Positions 51,532 to 58,513 of a DNA stretch of 64,000 nt are shown in pieces; position 1 is the first letter of the stretch; each line of letters begins with the position of its first letter. Source of the stretch: Haploplasma axanthum (GTDB lineage Bacteria; Bacillota_I; Bacilli_A; Acholeplasmatales; Acholeplasmataceae); assembly GCF_900660745.1 (NCBI RefSeq), contig NZ_LR215048.1, positions 1,736,001-1,800,000 of the forward strand. Reading direction: 5' to 3'. A model generated the notes under the pieces. That model saw only the letters and a program-made list of their open reading frames with translations. It did no database searches and was not told the DNA's origin. Both the position numbers and the translations under genes were made by a program.

Positions 51532-52704
51532 TCAAATAACGAATCCCAATATTGCAGCTAAGAGCACAATTAGAGGAGCAGGCACTTTTTTACTTATTAA
51601 TAATAAAGCGCCAATAATGACCACCCCATATACAGCAAAGCCAACGGGTAGTTTTATAGTTTGATTAATCGCTGTCATTAAAATTAGACTTGCTGCTGTT
51701 ACACTAACACCTGACAAAAAATATCTAATCTTCTTAATTTTACGACTTTTTTTCCAAAGCGGAAAAATAAAGAAAACTAATAAAAGTCCAGGCAGAAAAA
51801 TACTAATCCCACCGATTAAACCGGCTAGAAATGCAAAATTAGAATTTGCAAATGATCTTGAGGAAATAAAGGCAGCAAAACTAAAAAGTGGTCCAGGTAC
51901 CGCTTGATCAATAGCGTATCCTGATAAAAAATCATTTAATGATATCAAGGATTGCGCTTGAACTAAATCTTGAATCATGAGTGGTATAACAATTTGTCCT
52001 CCACCAATCACGGAATAACCATATCGGTAAAATGATGTGAATAAAATAACTAGATTGCTATTAAACCAAATTCTAAGGCCTTCATTTAAAATCGCGATGC
52101 CAATTACAACTATTAAAATTAGCCATTTTGGCTTTAGTTTGTCGTCTATTATAGTTTGTTCTTTACGATGTGGCATTAAATAGATGCTCCCTCCTAAAAG
52201 AAGCATGATTGGAACGATCCACATCGAATATCCTACCAACAGTATGCCTAAGATAAGCATTAATGCATAGACTATCCAATCTTTAAGTTTCTTTAAAACC
52301 TTTTTCGATAATGAATACGCAGCATAAATGATAAAAGATACGGCAATTGCTGGTAAATAAGTCATGATGGGTCTCCATCCTTCATGACCACTGATAACAG
52401 TAAAGAAAACACCAATCAAACTCATAATGATAATTGCTGGAAACGCCCAGACAAGAAACGTTAAGATGGCTAAAACAGGTCCGCCAACATGATATCCAAT
52501 TGATGTAACAGTTTGGGTACTACTTGGTCCAGGAATAATCGCATATAATCCAATTTTTTCTGTTAGTTCTTCTTCCGTTATATACTTTCTTTTTTGAACC
52601 AGTAATGATGAGAAAATACCGTAATGTGCCTCAGGTCCACCATACGAACCAAGTGACGCAAGAAAAACATCCCATAAAAACACATGCCATTTAACCTTGC
52701 CCAT
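51532..52704 (-). CDS. Chromate transporter family protein (CHR, two-domain form)
   Basis: 390 aa from the ATG at 52704. There are about ten to twelve helices in two homologous halves, with LYAIIPGPSSTQTVTSIGYH and IDQAVPGPLFSFAAFISS as the repeated GPxxT/GPxF motifs and VGGPVLAILTFLVWAFPAII. CHR proteins export chromate. Here the gene directly follows arsC, where an arsenite exporter would normally stand, so its true substrate deserves testing. A GGAGACC within the arsC end serves as the ribosome site. Confidence 0.85.
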   Translation of the reverse strand: MGKVKWHVFLWDVFLASLGSYGGPEAHYGIFSSLLVQKRKYITEEELTEKIGLYAIIPGPSSTQTVTSIGYHVGGPVLAILTFLVWAFPAIIIMSLIGVFFTVISGHEGWRPIMTYLPAIAVSFIIYAAYSLSKKVLKKLKDWIVYALMLILGILLVGYSMWIVPIMLLLGGSIYLMPHRKEQTIIDDKLKPKWLILIVVIGIAILNEGLRIWFNSNLVILFTSFYRYGYSVIGGGQIVIPLMIQDLVQAQSLISLNDFLSGYAIDQAVPGPLFSFAAFISSRSFANSNFAFLAGLIGGISIFLPGLLLVFFIFPLWKKSRKIKKIRYFLSGVSVTAASLILMTAINQTIKLPVGFAVYGVVIIGALLLISKKVPAPLIVLLAAILGFVI

Positions 52705-52705
52705 T

Positions 52706-53104
52706 TTATTTAAGGTCTCCTGATTCAATTCTTTCTAATAACTGTGTAACCTTTTCTTTAATTAGGTCTCTTGTTAATCTAAATGCTTCAATTGATTTTC
52801 CTGAAGGATCATCTAATCCCCAATCTTCACGATGTTCATTAGGTATCCAAGGACATTCAGCACCACATCCCATAGTAATTAAAATATCTGGCACAGGGAT
52901 ATCACCAAGTTGTTTTGAATATTGCCCTTGAAGATCAATTCCTATTTCCTTCATCACTTCAACTGCAAGTGGTTTAATTTCATGATATTCTTCTGTTCCT
53001 GCTGAATATACATCGATAATTCCCTTACCTAATTTCCTGGCCCATCCTTCTGCCATTTGACTACGACACGAATTATGAACACAAACAAATGCAACTTTCT
53101 TCAT
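52706..53104 (-). CDS. arsC: Arsenate reductase (thioredoxin-coupled, LMW-PTP fold)
   Basis: 132 aa from the ATG at 53104. P-loop VAFVCVHNSCRSQMAEGWAR (CX5R) and the redox pair in ITMGCGAECPWIP give the three cysteines of Staphylococcus-type ArsC, and EDWGLDDPSGKS the catalytic Asp loop. It reduces arsenate to arsenite with thioredoxin. It lies between arsR and the chromate-transporter-like gene; no arsB or acr3 is in the window. Confidence 0.92.
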   Translation of the reverse strand: MKKVAFVCVHNSCRSQMAEGWARKLGKGIIDVYSAGTEEYHEIKPLAVEVMKEIGIDLQGQYSKQLGDIPVPDILITMGCGAECPWIPNEHREDWGLDDPSGKSIEAFRLTRDLIKEKVTQLLERIESGDLK

Positions 53105-53172
53105 ATATTCCTCCACTATTATTTTTCACATATTGCATGATTAAAAAAATCATGATTTGCCTTTGGCTTTAA

Positions 53173-53439
53173 TTAATATTTAAATTCTTCATAAAAAGCG
53201 TTTAGGAACTTGTAATTCAATTCGTAATAAACCCATGTTCCTTTTTTGCTTGCATGAATAATTTGGTTTTTTTCCAATAATTTTAAATGGTATGATAATG
53301 TTGGTTGTGTAATGCTAAATGATTCAAGTAAATGACATACACAACGTGCACCATAAGATAAAATATCAATGATTTCAATCCGAATTGGATCACCTAAAAC
53401 TTTATGGATTTGCGCCATTTCTTGATATTGTTTTCTCAT
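53173..53439 (-). CDS. ArsR-family metalloregulator
   Basis: 88 aa winged helix: HKVLGDPIRIEIIDILSYGA, then RCVCHLLESFSITQPTLSYH, LKLLEKNQIIHASKKGTWVY. The CVC pair in the recognition-helix region is the classic As(III)/Sb(III) site of ArsR. SD GAGGGAG precedes the ATG and an operator-like palindrome lies 16 bp upstream. Together with arsC and the CHR gene it forms an arsenic-type operon. Confidence 0.92.
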   Translation of the reverse strand: MRKQYQEMAQIHKVLGDPIRIEIIDILSYGARCVCHLLESFSITQPTLSYHLKLLEKNQIIHASKKGTWVYYELNYKFLNAFYEEFKY

Positions 53440-53454
53440 AATAAGACTCCCTCT

Positions 53455-53474
53455 ATATTGATAGTCATCTATAT
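53455..53474. promoter_or_regulatory. Probable ArsR operator
   Basis: ATATTGAT-AGTC-ATCTATAT, an inverted repeat with one mismatch just upstream of arsR, the size and place expected for an ArsR/SmtB binding site. Confidence 0.65.
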
Positions 53475-53545
53475 ATTATCATGATTTAAAAATTATTGAT
53501 ATTGTTGATTGTTCCTTTTCAAATTATTTACAATAATAGAACTAT

Positions 53546-53585
53546 AAAAAAATAAACATAGAATAATCTAATCTCTATGTTTATT
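53546..53585 (-). terminator. Terminator after the CopZ-like gene
   Basis: Stem AATAAACATAGA / TCTATGTTTATT with T-run on the minus strand. It separates the ATPase/CopZ unit from the ars unit. Confidence 0.8.
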
Positions 53586-53605
53586 AGAACACTTTTTTAA
53601 GGCTT

Positions 53606-53839
53606 TTAAAGATCCTTAACTTCGGTTTTTTTAACGCCATATCCTAAATTAGAAATGGCACTTTCAATGCTTTTAATAGAAACAGTTTCATCGTCATATT
53701 CGAGTTTTACTTTACTTGAATTAAACATAACGTTAACACTATCTTGATTAACACCATTTAAACCCTTAATAGCACGATTAATCTTTTGTAAACATGATGG
53801 ACATGTTAATGTTTCTAATTGAATTATCGCTTTTTTCAT
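53606..53839 (-). CDS. Heavy-metal-associated domain protein (CopZ-like metallochaperone)
   Basis: 77 aa HMA fold: AIIQLETLTCPSCLQKINRA (CxxC metal site), GVNQDSVNVMFNSSKVKLEY and ESAISNLGYGVKKTEV. It probably hands a soft metal to the neighbouring P-type ATPase. IS110 element D now lies 12 bp upstream of its ATG. The reconstructed empty site reads AAAGGAG-8-ATG with the ATPase stop overlapping the start (TAATG), so the native ribosome site and coupling have been broken. Confidence 0.88.
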   Translation of the reverse strand: MKKAIIQLETLTCPSCLQKINRAIKGLNGVNQDSVNVMFNSSKVKLEYDDETVSIKSIESAISNLGYGVKKTEVKDL

Positions 53840-53934
53840 TAGTTTTGCTCCTAATATATATATGTAGTCCTCATATATACATTAGATCTCCTTCTTTTAA
53901 GATTTTATAAAGCGGACTATATTATAATTAAATT

Positions 53935-54082
53935 ATGATGATATCACAGACTAGTTTTCTTAACTCCTTACAGCATCTATGACTGGTTGAGAAAGGATAT
54001 AGCTGTGACTTTAATTAAATATGGTTATGAGTTGGATACGGCATTTGACTGGTCATTTCCTATTAGGTTACATTCATTAAAG
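53935..54082 (+). ncRNA. Putative IS110 bridge RNA D
   Basis: TATAAT at 53923-53928. Target loop: TCACAG/CTGTGA (53944-53949/54003-54008) around CAG-CATCTATGA-CTG type hairpin. Donor loop: CTTTAAT/ATTAAAG (54009-54015/54076-54082) around CGG-CATTTGA-CTG. Guides: GAGAAAGGA (53989-53997) is complementary to CTTTCTC at 55429-55435 and to all nine bases of the reconstructed target TCCTTTCTC. CTCCTT (53964-53969) matches the left flank CTCCT (53848-53852). AGTTGG (54030-54035) equals the right end at 55423-55428. TATTAGG (54061-54067) is complementary to the left end CCTAATA (53850-53856). Confidence 0.82.
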
Positions 54083-54130
54083 CCCACAGTACTAAGCTTG
54101 TATATCAATCATAGAAAGGCAGGTTTTATT

Positions 54131-55312
54131 ATGATTTTAGTAGGTATTGATGTCGCCTCAATTAAAAATGACATCGTTATCACCAATCATTTAGGTGAAG
54201 TTTTTAATAAACATTTTACCATTGAAAATTCACGATTAGGATATAAAAAACTCCTTAGCGAAATTTCATTGGCTAAAGAGTTCTTCAAAGATTCTAATGT
54301 GCGTATAGGGCTTGAATCAACTGGACATTATAGTAGAAATATTCTACACTTTTTAATCCTCGAGGGATACAATGTTATGTTCATTAATCCATTATTAACC
54401 AATATGGACCGTAAGGCTTCTTCAGTTCGTAAAACGAAGACTGATTCTATTGATGCCAAGGCCATTTGTATGTTTCTTATTAGAAATCAAAATGATTTCA
54501 AACCCTATACATTATTATCATACCATATTGATGAACTAAAAATATTAGTTAGACAAAGAAAATCTTTAAAAAAACAATTAAATAAGACTTCCAATCAACT
54601 TAAAGCTTATATTGATCAAGCTTTCCCTGAGTACCATAAAATCTTTAAGAATACTCTTTCTAACGCTTCATTAACTCTTTTAGAGTCTTACGCTTCTCTA
54701 TCCGAGTTAAAACGTGTTAGAACTAACACTTTAACTGAACTTCTAAAGAAATCTTCAAAAGGTAGACATGGTCTAACTAAGGCTGAAGTGATTAAGGAAT
54801 TTGTTAAAGCATCTATTGGCATTGATAGCGAATCTCTTTCACTATCAATTAAACAATCTGTTCAAACAATTAAAAGTATTGAACTTCAAGTAAGTCAAAT
54901 TAATGATTTACTAGAACATCATCTCAACCAATCTAAAACAACACTTCTAACGATTCCTGGTATTGGTATTCAAACTGGTGCCATTATTTTAGCTGAGATT
55001 GGTGATATTAATCGTTTCAAGTCTGATGATGCCTTACTAGCTTTCGCTGGTCTTGACCCTTCTGTTTATCAATCTGGTAAGTATGAAGGCAGTTTTAAAA
55101 TCTCTAAGCGTGGCTCATCCATCCTTAGATGGGCTATATTTCAAGCTGCAAAAATAACTGTTATGCATGACCCTATTTTTAATGCTTATTTTCTAAAGAA
55201 AAAATCTCAAGGTAAGCATTATTTAACGATTATTGGTCACGTTACTAAAAAGTTACTTAGAGTCATTCGTTCTATTTTAAAGAACAATAGTGTTTATACT
55301 GTTTCTCATTAA
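54131..55312 (+). CDS. IS110-family transposase D
   Basis: 393 aa from the ATG at 54131 (AAAGGCAGG upstream). An open frame reaching back to 53987 overlaps the RNA leader and does not look like protein. DEDD domain: MILVGIDVASIKNDIVITNH, VRIGLESTGHYSRNI, KTDSIDAKAICMF. C-terminal: IPGIGIQTGAIILAEIGDI, LAFAGLDPSVYQSGKY, KRGSSILRWAI. It is the most distant of the four transposases. Confidence 0.93.
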   Translation: MILVGIDVASIKNDIVITNHLGEVFNKHFTIENSRLGYKKLLSEISLAKEFFKDSNVRIGLESTGHYSRNILHFLILEGYNVMFINPLLTNMDRKASSVRKTKTDSIDAKAICMFLIRNQNDFKPYTLLSYHIDELKILVRQRKSLKKQLNKTSNQLKAYIDQAFPEYHKIFKNTLSNASLTLLESYASLSELKRVRTNTLTELLKKSSKGRHGLTKAEVIKEFVKASIGIDSESLSLSIKQSVQTIKSIELQVSQINDLLEHHLNQSKTTLLTIPGIGIQTGAIILAEIGDINRFKSDDALLAFAGLDPSVYQSGKYEGSFKISKRGSSILRWAIFQAAKITVMHDPIFNAYFLKKKSQGKHYLTIIGHVTKKLLRVIRSILKNNSVYTVSH

Positions 55313-55413
55313 CCGTATTTAATTATCAAAGATCTAAATTCTGATGTTTCATAGACATCTTTTTTAGCATGTCACTATATCAATTCAACTATTTTTTATT
55401 AAATACTTGACTT

Positions 55414-57294
55414 TCATCTAATAGTTGGCTTTCTCTTATATTTTAGTAATCTCATTCCATTTAAAATCACAATTAGAATGCTTGCCTCATGAACCAACAT
55501 TCCTATTGACATATTCATCCATTCACTAAACAATAAACTGATGATTAACCATAAAACGACACCAATTGCTATCCCTATATTTTGTTTCATATTGCGAGCG
55601 GTTGCTTTGGCAAGTCCAAAAGCATGAGGTAATTTTGAAATATCCGAATTCATTAAAACAACATCGCCTGTTTCAATCGCAACATCGGTTCCGTTTCCCA
55701 TTGCAATCCCCACTTGAGCAGTTGCAAGTGAAGGACTGTCATTGATACCATCACCAACAAAAGCAACAATCTTATGCTCCCTTTGTAATTTTTTGATAAA
55801 TGCTTGTTTATCTTCTGGTAACATGTTGCCATATGCTTCAGTCATTCCTAATTCTTTGGAAACCAAACCAACAGTGCCCTGATTATCTCCTGATAAAATG
55901 ATGAGATTTTTAGCACCTTGCTTTCTTAACTGATCTAATTGTTTTTTAACATCCGGTCTAATTTGATCTTTAATACACATTAATAGTTCTAATTCATTAT
56001 CAACTGCTGTTAAAACAATCGAGTGTCCCTTTAATTCAAAATTCTTAATATCTTCTAACATCTTTTGATCAAGTTCGATATGTTCATCTATCATTAATTT
56101 CTGATTGCCTACAACAATTCTTATACCTTCAATATCGGCAATGATACCACCACCTTTAACAACTTCGTTTTTTAAAACACGATAATTCGTTGCAGGTTCT
56201 CCAATATAATCTAAAATTGCTTTAGCAAGTGGATGAAGCGATTCTTTTTCAATACTGTATAAGTAACCTAGTGTTTTTTTTAAATCAGCTCCATAATATT
56301 CAACACTTGAAACGACAGGTTTTCCAATAGTTAGTGTCCCTGTTTTATCAAATACAATTGTATCTATTTTACTAAAATCATGGATAACTTCACTCCCCTT
56401 TAATAAGATACCTTGTTTTGCACCATTACCAATACCGGCAACATTTGAAACTGGAACGCCAATCACTAAGGCACCAGGACATCCTAGCACTAAAATCGTT
56501 ATGGCCAGTTCAATATCTTGCCAAATAAGATAAACAATGATCGCTAAAACTAACACGAGTGGCGTATAAAAAGTTGAAAATTTATCAATGAAGCGTTCTG
56601 CTTCTGATTTAGAATCTTGCGCCGATTCAACCAGTTCAATAATTTTACCGAAGGTCGTATCTTCCCCTACTTTTTCAGCAATAATGTGTAATGTTCCATT
56701 TTCTAAAATGGTCCCAGCAAAGACATGATCGCTTTGCTTTTTATTAACTGGAACACTTTCACCCGTAATGCTTGCTTCATCGATTGATCCTTCTCCTTCA
56801 ATAACTTTACCATCAACTGGTACTTTTGATCCCGTTTTCACCTGTAAGAAATCACCAACTTCGACCAAATTAATGCTTACTTCTTGATACATGCCATCAC
56901 TCATTTTTTTAAGTGCTGTTTCTGGTGCCATTTCAGTTAATTCTTTGATTGCACTTCGTGTTTTATTAAGTGTCTTTTTCTCCAAATAACTTCCAAATAA
57001 GAACAGAAACGTAACAATCGCAGACTCTTCATAGTTCTTAATCACAAAAGCACCAATCACTGCGATTGTAACCAAAACATCAATACTAATAACTTTCACT
57101 CTGATCGATTGATAAGCTTGTATTGCGATTGGAATGATACCTATAATAGATGCAATCATTAATGCAATTTGAGATAATTTTTCAAGCCCAAGTAGATAAT
57201 GACCGCTAAAAGCAATAACAATTAAGAATAAACTTAAAAATGCGATTTGATTTTTATAATTAAGAATTGTTTTTTGTATGTTCATTTTACTCAT
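55414..57294 (-). CDS. P1B-type heavy-metal ATPase with CPG membrane motif (C-terminus altered by IS110 D)
   Basis: About 626 aa from the ATG at 57294 (AGAGGTGA upstream). Transmembrane motif TILVLGCPGALVIGVPV (CPG), phosphorylation loop IDTIVFDKTGTLTIGKP, actuator GEGSIDEASITGESVPV, HP in ESLHPLAKAI, and GDGINDSPSLATAQVG. There is no N-terminal HMA domain; a separate CopZ-like protein is next. CPG replaces the usual CPC/SPC, so metal choice is open. The last residues PTIR come from the IS110 element; before insertion it would have ended KYKRKEQN with the stop overlapping copZ's ATG. Fnr-type control is suggested upstream. Confidence 0.88.
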   Translation of the reverse strand: MSKMNIQKTILNYKNQIAFLSLFLIVIAFSGHYLLGLEKLSQIALMIASIIGIIPIAIQAYQSIRVKVISIDVLVTIAVIGAFVIKNYEESAIVTFLFLFGSYLEKKTLNKTRSAIKELTEMAPETALKKMSDGMYQEVSINLVEVGDFLQVKTGSKVPVDGKVIEGEGSIDEASITGESVPVNKKQSDHVFAGTILENGTLHIIAEKVGEDTTFGKIIELVESAQDSKSEAERFIDKFSTFYTPLVLVLAIIVYLIWQDIELAITILVLGCPGALVIGVPVSNVAGIGNGAKQGILLKGSEVIHDFSKIDTIVFDKTGTLTIGKPVVSSVEYYGADLKKTLGYLYSIEKESLHPLAKAILDYIGEPATNYRVLKNEVVKGGGIIADIEGIRIVVGNQKLMIDEHIELDQKMLEDIKNFELKGHSIVLTAVDNELELLMCIKDQIRPDVKKQLDQLRKQGAKNLIILSGDNQGTVGLVSKELGMTEAYGNMLPEDKQAFIKKLQREHKIVAFVGDGINDSPSLATAQVGIAMGNGTDVAIETGDVVLMNSDISKLPHAFGLAKATARNMKQNIGIAIGVVLWLIISLLFSEWMNMSIGMLVHEASILIVILNGMRLLKYKRKPTIR

Positions 57295-57321
57295 TTCACC
57301 TCTTTTCCCTTTTCTACCCTT

Positions 57322-57327
57322 ATTATA
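57322..57327 (-). promoter_or_regulatory. -10 box of the CPG-type ATPase gene
   Basis: TATAAT on the minus strand with a predicted start near 57315. The -35 position is only T-rich, as expected for an activator-dependent promoter. Confidence 0.65.
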
Positions 57328-57344
57328 GCAACTCAAAACACAAA

Positions 57345-57368
57345 AAAAATTGACCTAGGTCAATTTTT
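57345..57368. promoter_or_regulatory. Crp/Fnr-type operator (perfect palindrome), centred near -41.5
   Basis: A perfect 24-bp palindrome with core TTGACCTAGGTCAA flanked by A5 and T5. Its centre (between 57356 and 57357) is about 41.5 bp upstream of the predicted start, the classic class II activator position. The adjacent Crp/Fnr protein has an ETLSR recognition helix of the Fnr kind, which prefers TTGA half-sites. The hairpin could also act as a terminator for the regulator gene. Confidence 0.75.
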
Positions 57369-57392
57369 CAAATCTAAATTATTATTTTTTTA

Positions 57393-58067
57393 TTATTCGT
57401 TTGCAAATCTTTTTAAATTATCATGATTAATAATTTTTATCGTTCTTTGTCCTTCTAATTCAATTAAATTGCTTTTTTTAAGTTCCGCTAGATTTCTACT
57501 TAAAGTTTCACTACTCATTCCCAGTATTGAAGCCCAATCAGACTTTGAAAAAGGAAGTGTAAAGATATGATTACCCTTACTTAGTTTTAGTATTGAAGCA
57601 ACAATTCTTTTTTCTGACAAATCTAAATTGTAACTTTCGATTTTATTGTCACTTTCTGATAACCGCGTTGAAAGTTCACTTAGCATTCTAATCCCAATTT
57701 GGGGTTTATCCATAATGTACTCTTTTAACTTACTACCTTCTAACATGCAAACTGCGCTATCTTCTAAAGATACTGCAAAGTTGTTAGCTTTTATATTTGT
57801 AAAAAGTAATTCCTCACCTAAAAAATCCCCTGGATTTAATATCCTTATAACCTGTTCATTACCGTCATCATTATATCTAGCAATTTTTATTTTGCCTTGA
57901 TGAACAACATATAAAGCAGCGCCTGTATCACCCATATGATATAAAAAATCCCCTTTTAAAAGCCTTTTGACACGTATCAAATTACTTATATCTGCTTGTT
58001 CATTTTCATTTAAGTGATTAAAGATCGGCACTTTAAACAAACAAGATTTTTCATGTTTTGATAACAC
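57393..58067 (-). CDS. Crp/Fnr-family transcriptional regulator
   Basis: 224 aa. The cyclic-nucleotide-binding-like barrel (about 15-130: KGDFLYHMGDTGAALYVVHQ, VIRILNPGDFLGEELLF) is followed by the HTH with FSKSDWASILGMSSETLSRN. The ETLSR motif matches Fnr-type DNA recognition. There is only one N-terminal Cys (Cys9) and one later Cys, so a 4Fe-4S cluster of the Fnr kind is unlikely; a heme, thiol or other signal is possible. It lies between a Fur-family gene (26-bp gap) and the ATPase it probably activates. Confidence 0.88.
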   Translation of the reverse strand: MLSKHEKSCLFKVPIFNHLNENEQADISNLIRVKRLLKGDFLYHMGDTGAALYVVHQGKIKIARYNDDGNEQVIRILNPGDFLGEELLFTNIKANNFAVSLEDSAVCMLEGSKLKEYIMDKPQIGIRMLSELSTRLSESDNKIESYNLDLSEKRIVASILKLSKGNHIFTLPFSKSDWASILGMSSETLSRNLAELKKSNLIELEGQRTIKIINHDNLKRFANE

Positions 58068-58092
58068 TATTTACCTCCTAGGTTAACTAAGA

Positions 58093-58473
58093 TCATTTAT
58101 GATCTTTCTTATCATTTAAAACACCTTCAAAAATAATCGAATGCGATTCAACTTTCCCGCCGAATATTTTTTCAACTAATCTATCTAATTCTTCTTGATA
58201 CTCAATATTAAGATCATATATTTTCTTAGTTTCTTTATCGTAAAAGTGGTAATGTTCACTTTTATTCTTATCATAAATGTACCCTAATTCCGGATGTCTC
58301 ACACGATTAATATATCCCGCAGTAAAAAGGGCATTTAAATTTCTATATATCGTTGCTATCCCAATTTTTAAGTTTTGGTTTTTTAATTCAATAAGTATTT
58401 CTTCTGCCGTCATATGTCCATCTGAAGATAAAATTAAATCATATATTTGTTGACCTTGTTTGGTTATTTTCAT
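58093..58473 (-). CDS. Fur-family metalloregulator
   Basis: 126 aa from the ATG at 58473. Winged helix: MTAEEILIELKNQNLKIGIA, TIYRNLNALFTAGYINRVRH. Metal region: YDKNKSEHYHFYDKETKKIY gives the HYHF His ligands, and the tail has the SHSIIFEGV that supplies another His. The C-terminal Cys pairs of the structural zinc site are absent. Fur, PerR or Zur type cannot be told apart. It follows the SPC-type ATPase gene by 41 bp. Confidence 0.88.
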   Translation of the reverse strand: MKITKQGQQIYDLILSSDGHMTAEEILIELKNQNLKIGIATIYRNLNALFTAGYINRVRHPELGYIYDKNKSEHYHFYDKETKKIYDLNIEYQEELDRLVEKIFGGKVESHSIIFEGVLNDKKDHK

Positions 58474-58513
58474 CATATCACCCACTTATATTATATACCA
58501 AAACATCATTATT

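Larger units (their letters stand above)
53853..55430 (+). mobile_element. IS110-family element D
   Basis: Ends from guide matching: core CT at 53851-53852 and 55429-55430. The left tip has inverted repeat TATATATG/CATATATA. A terminator GATGT-TTCATAG-ACATC + TTTTTT lies at about 55342-55366. It separates the P-type ATPase gene from its copZ-like partner. Confidence 0.87.

Noticed and set aside
53987-54130. An N-terminal extension of 48 residues on IS110 transposase D
   Set aside because: The stretch overlaps the donor loop of the bridge RNA, has no ribosome site at its start and resembles no IS110 protein; the true ATG at 54131 has AAAGGCAGG upstream.
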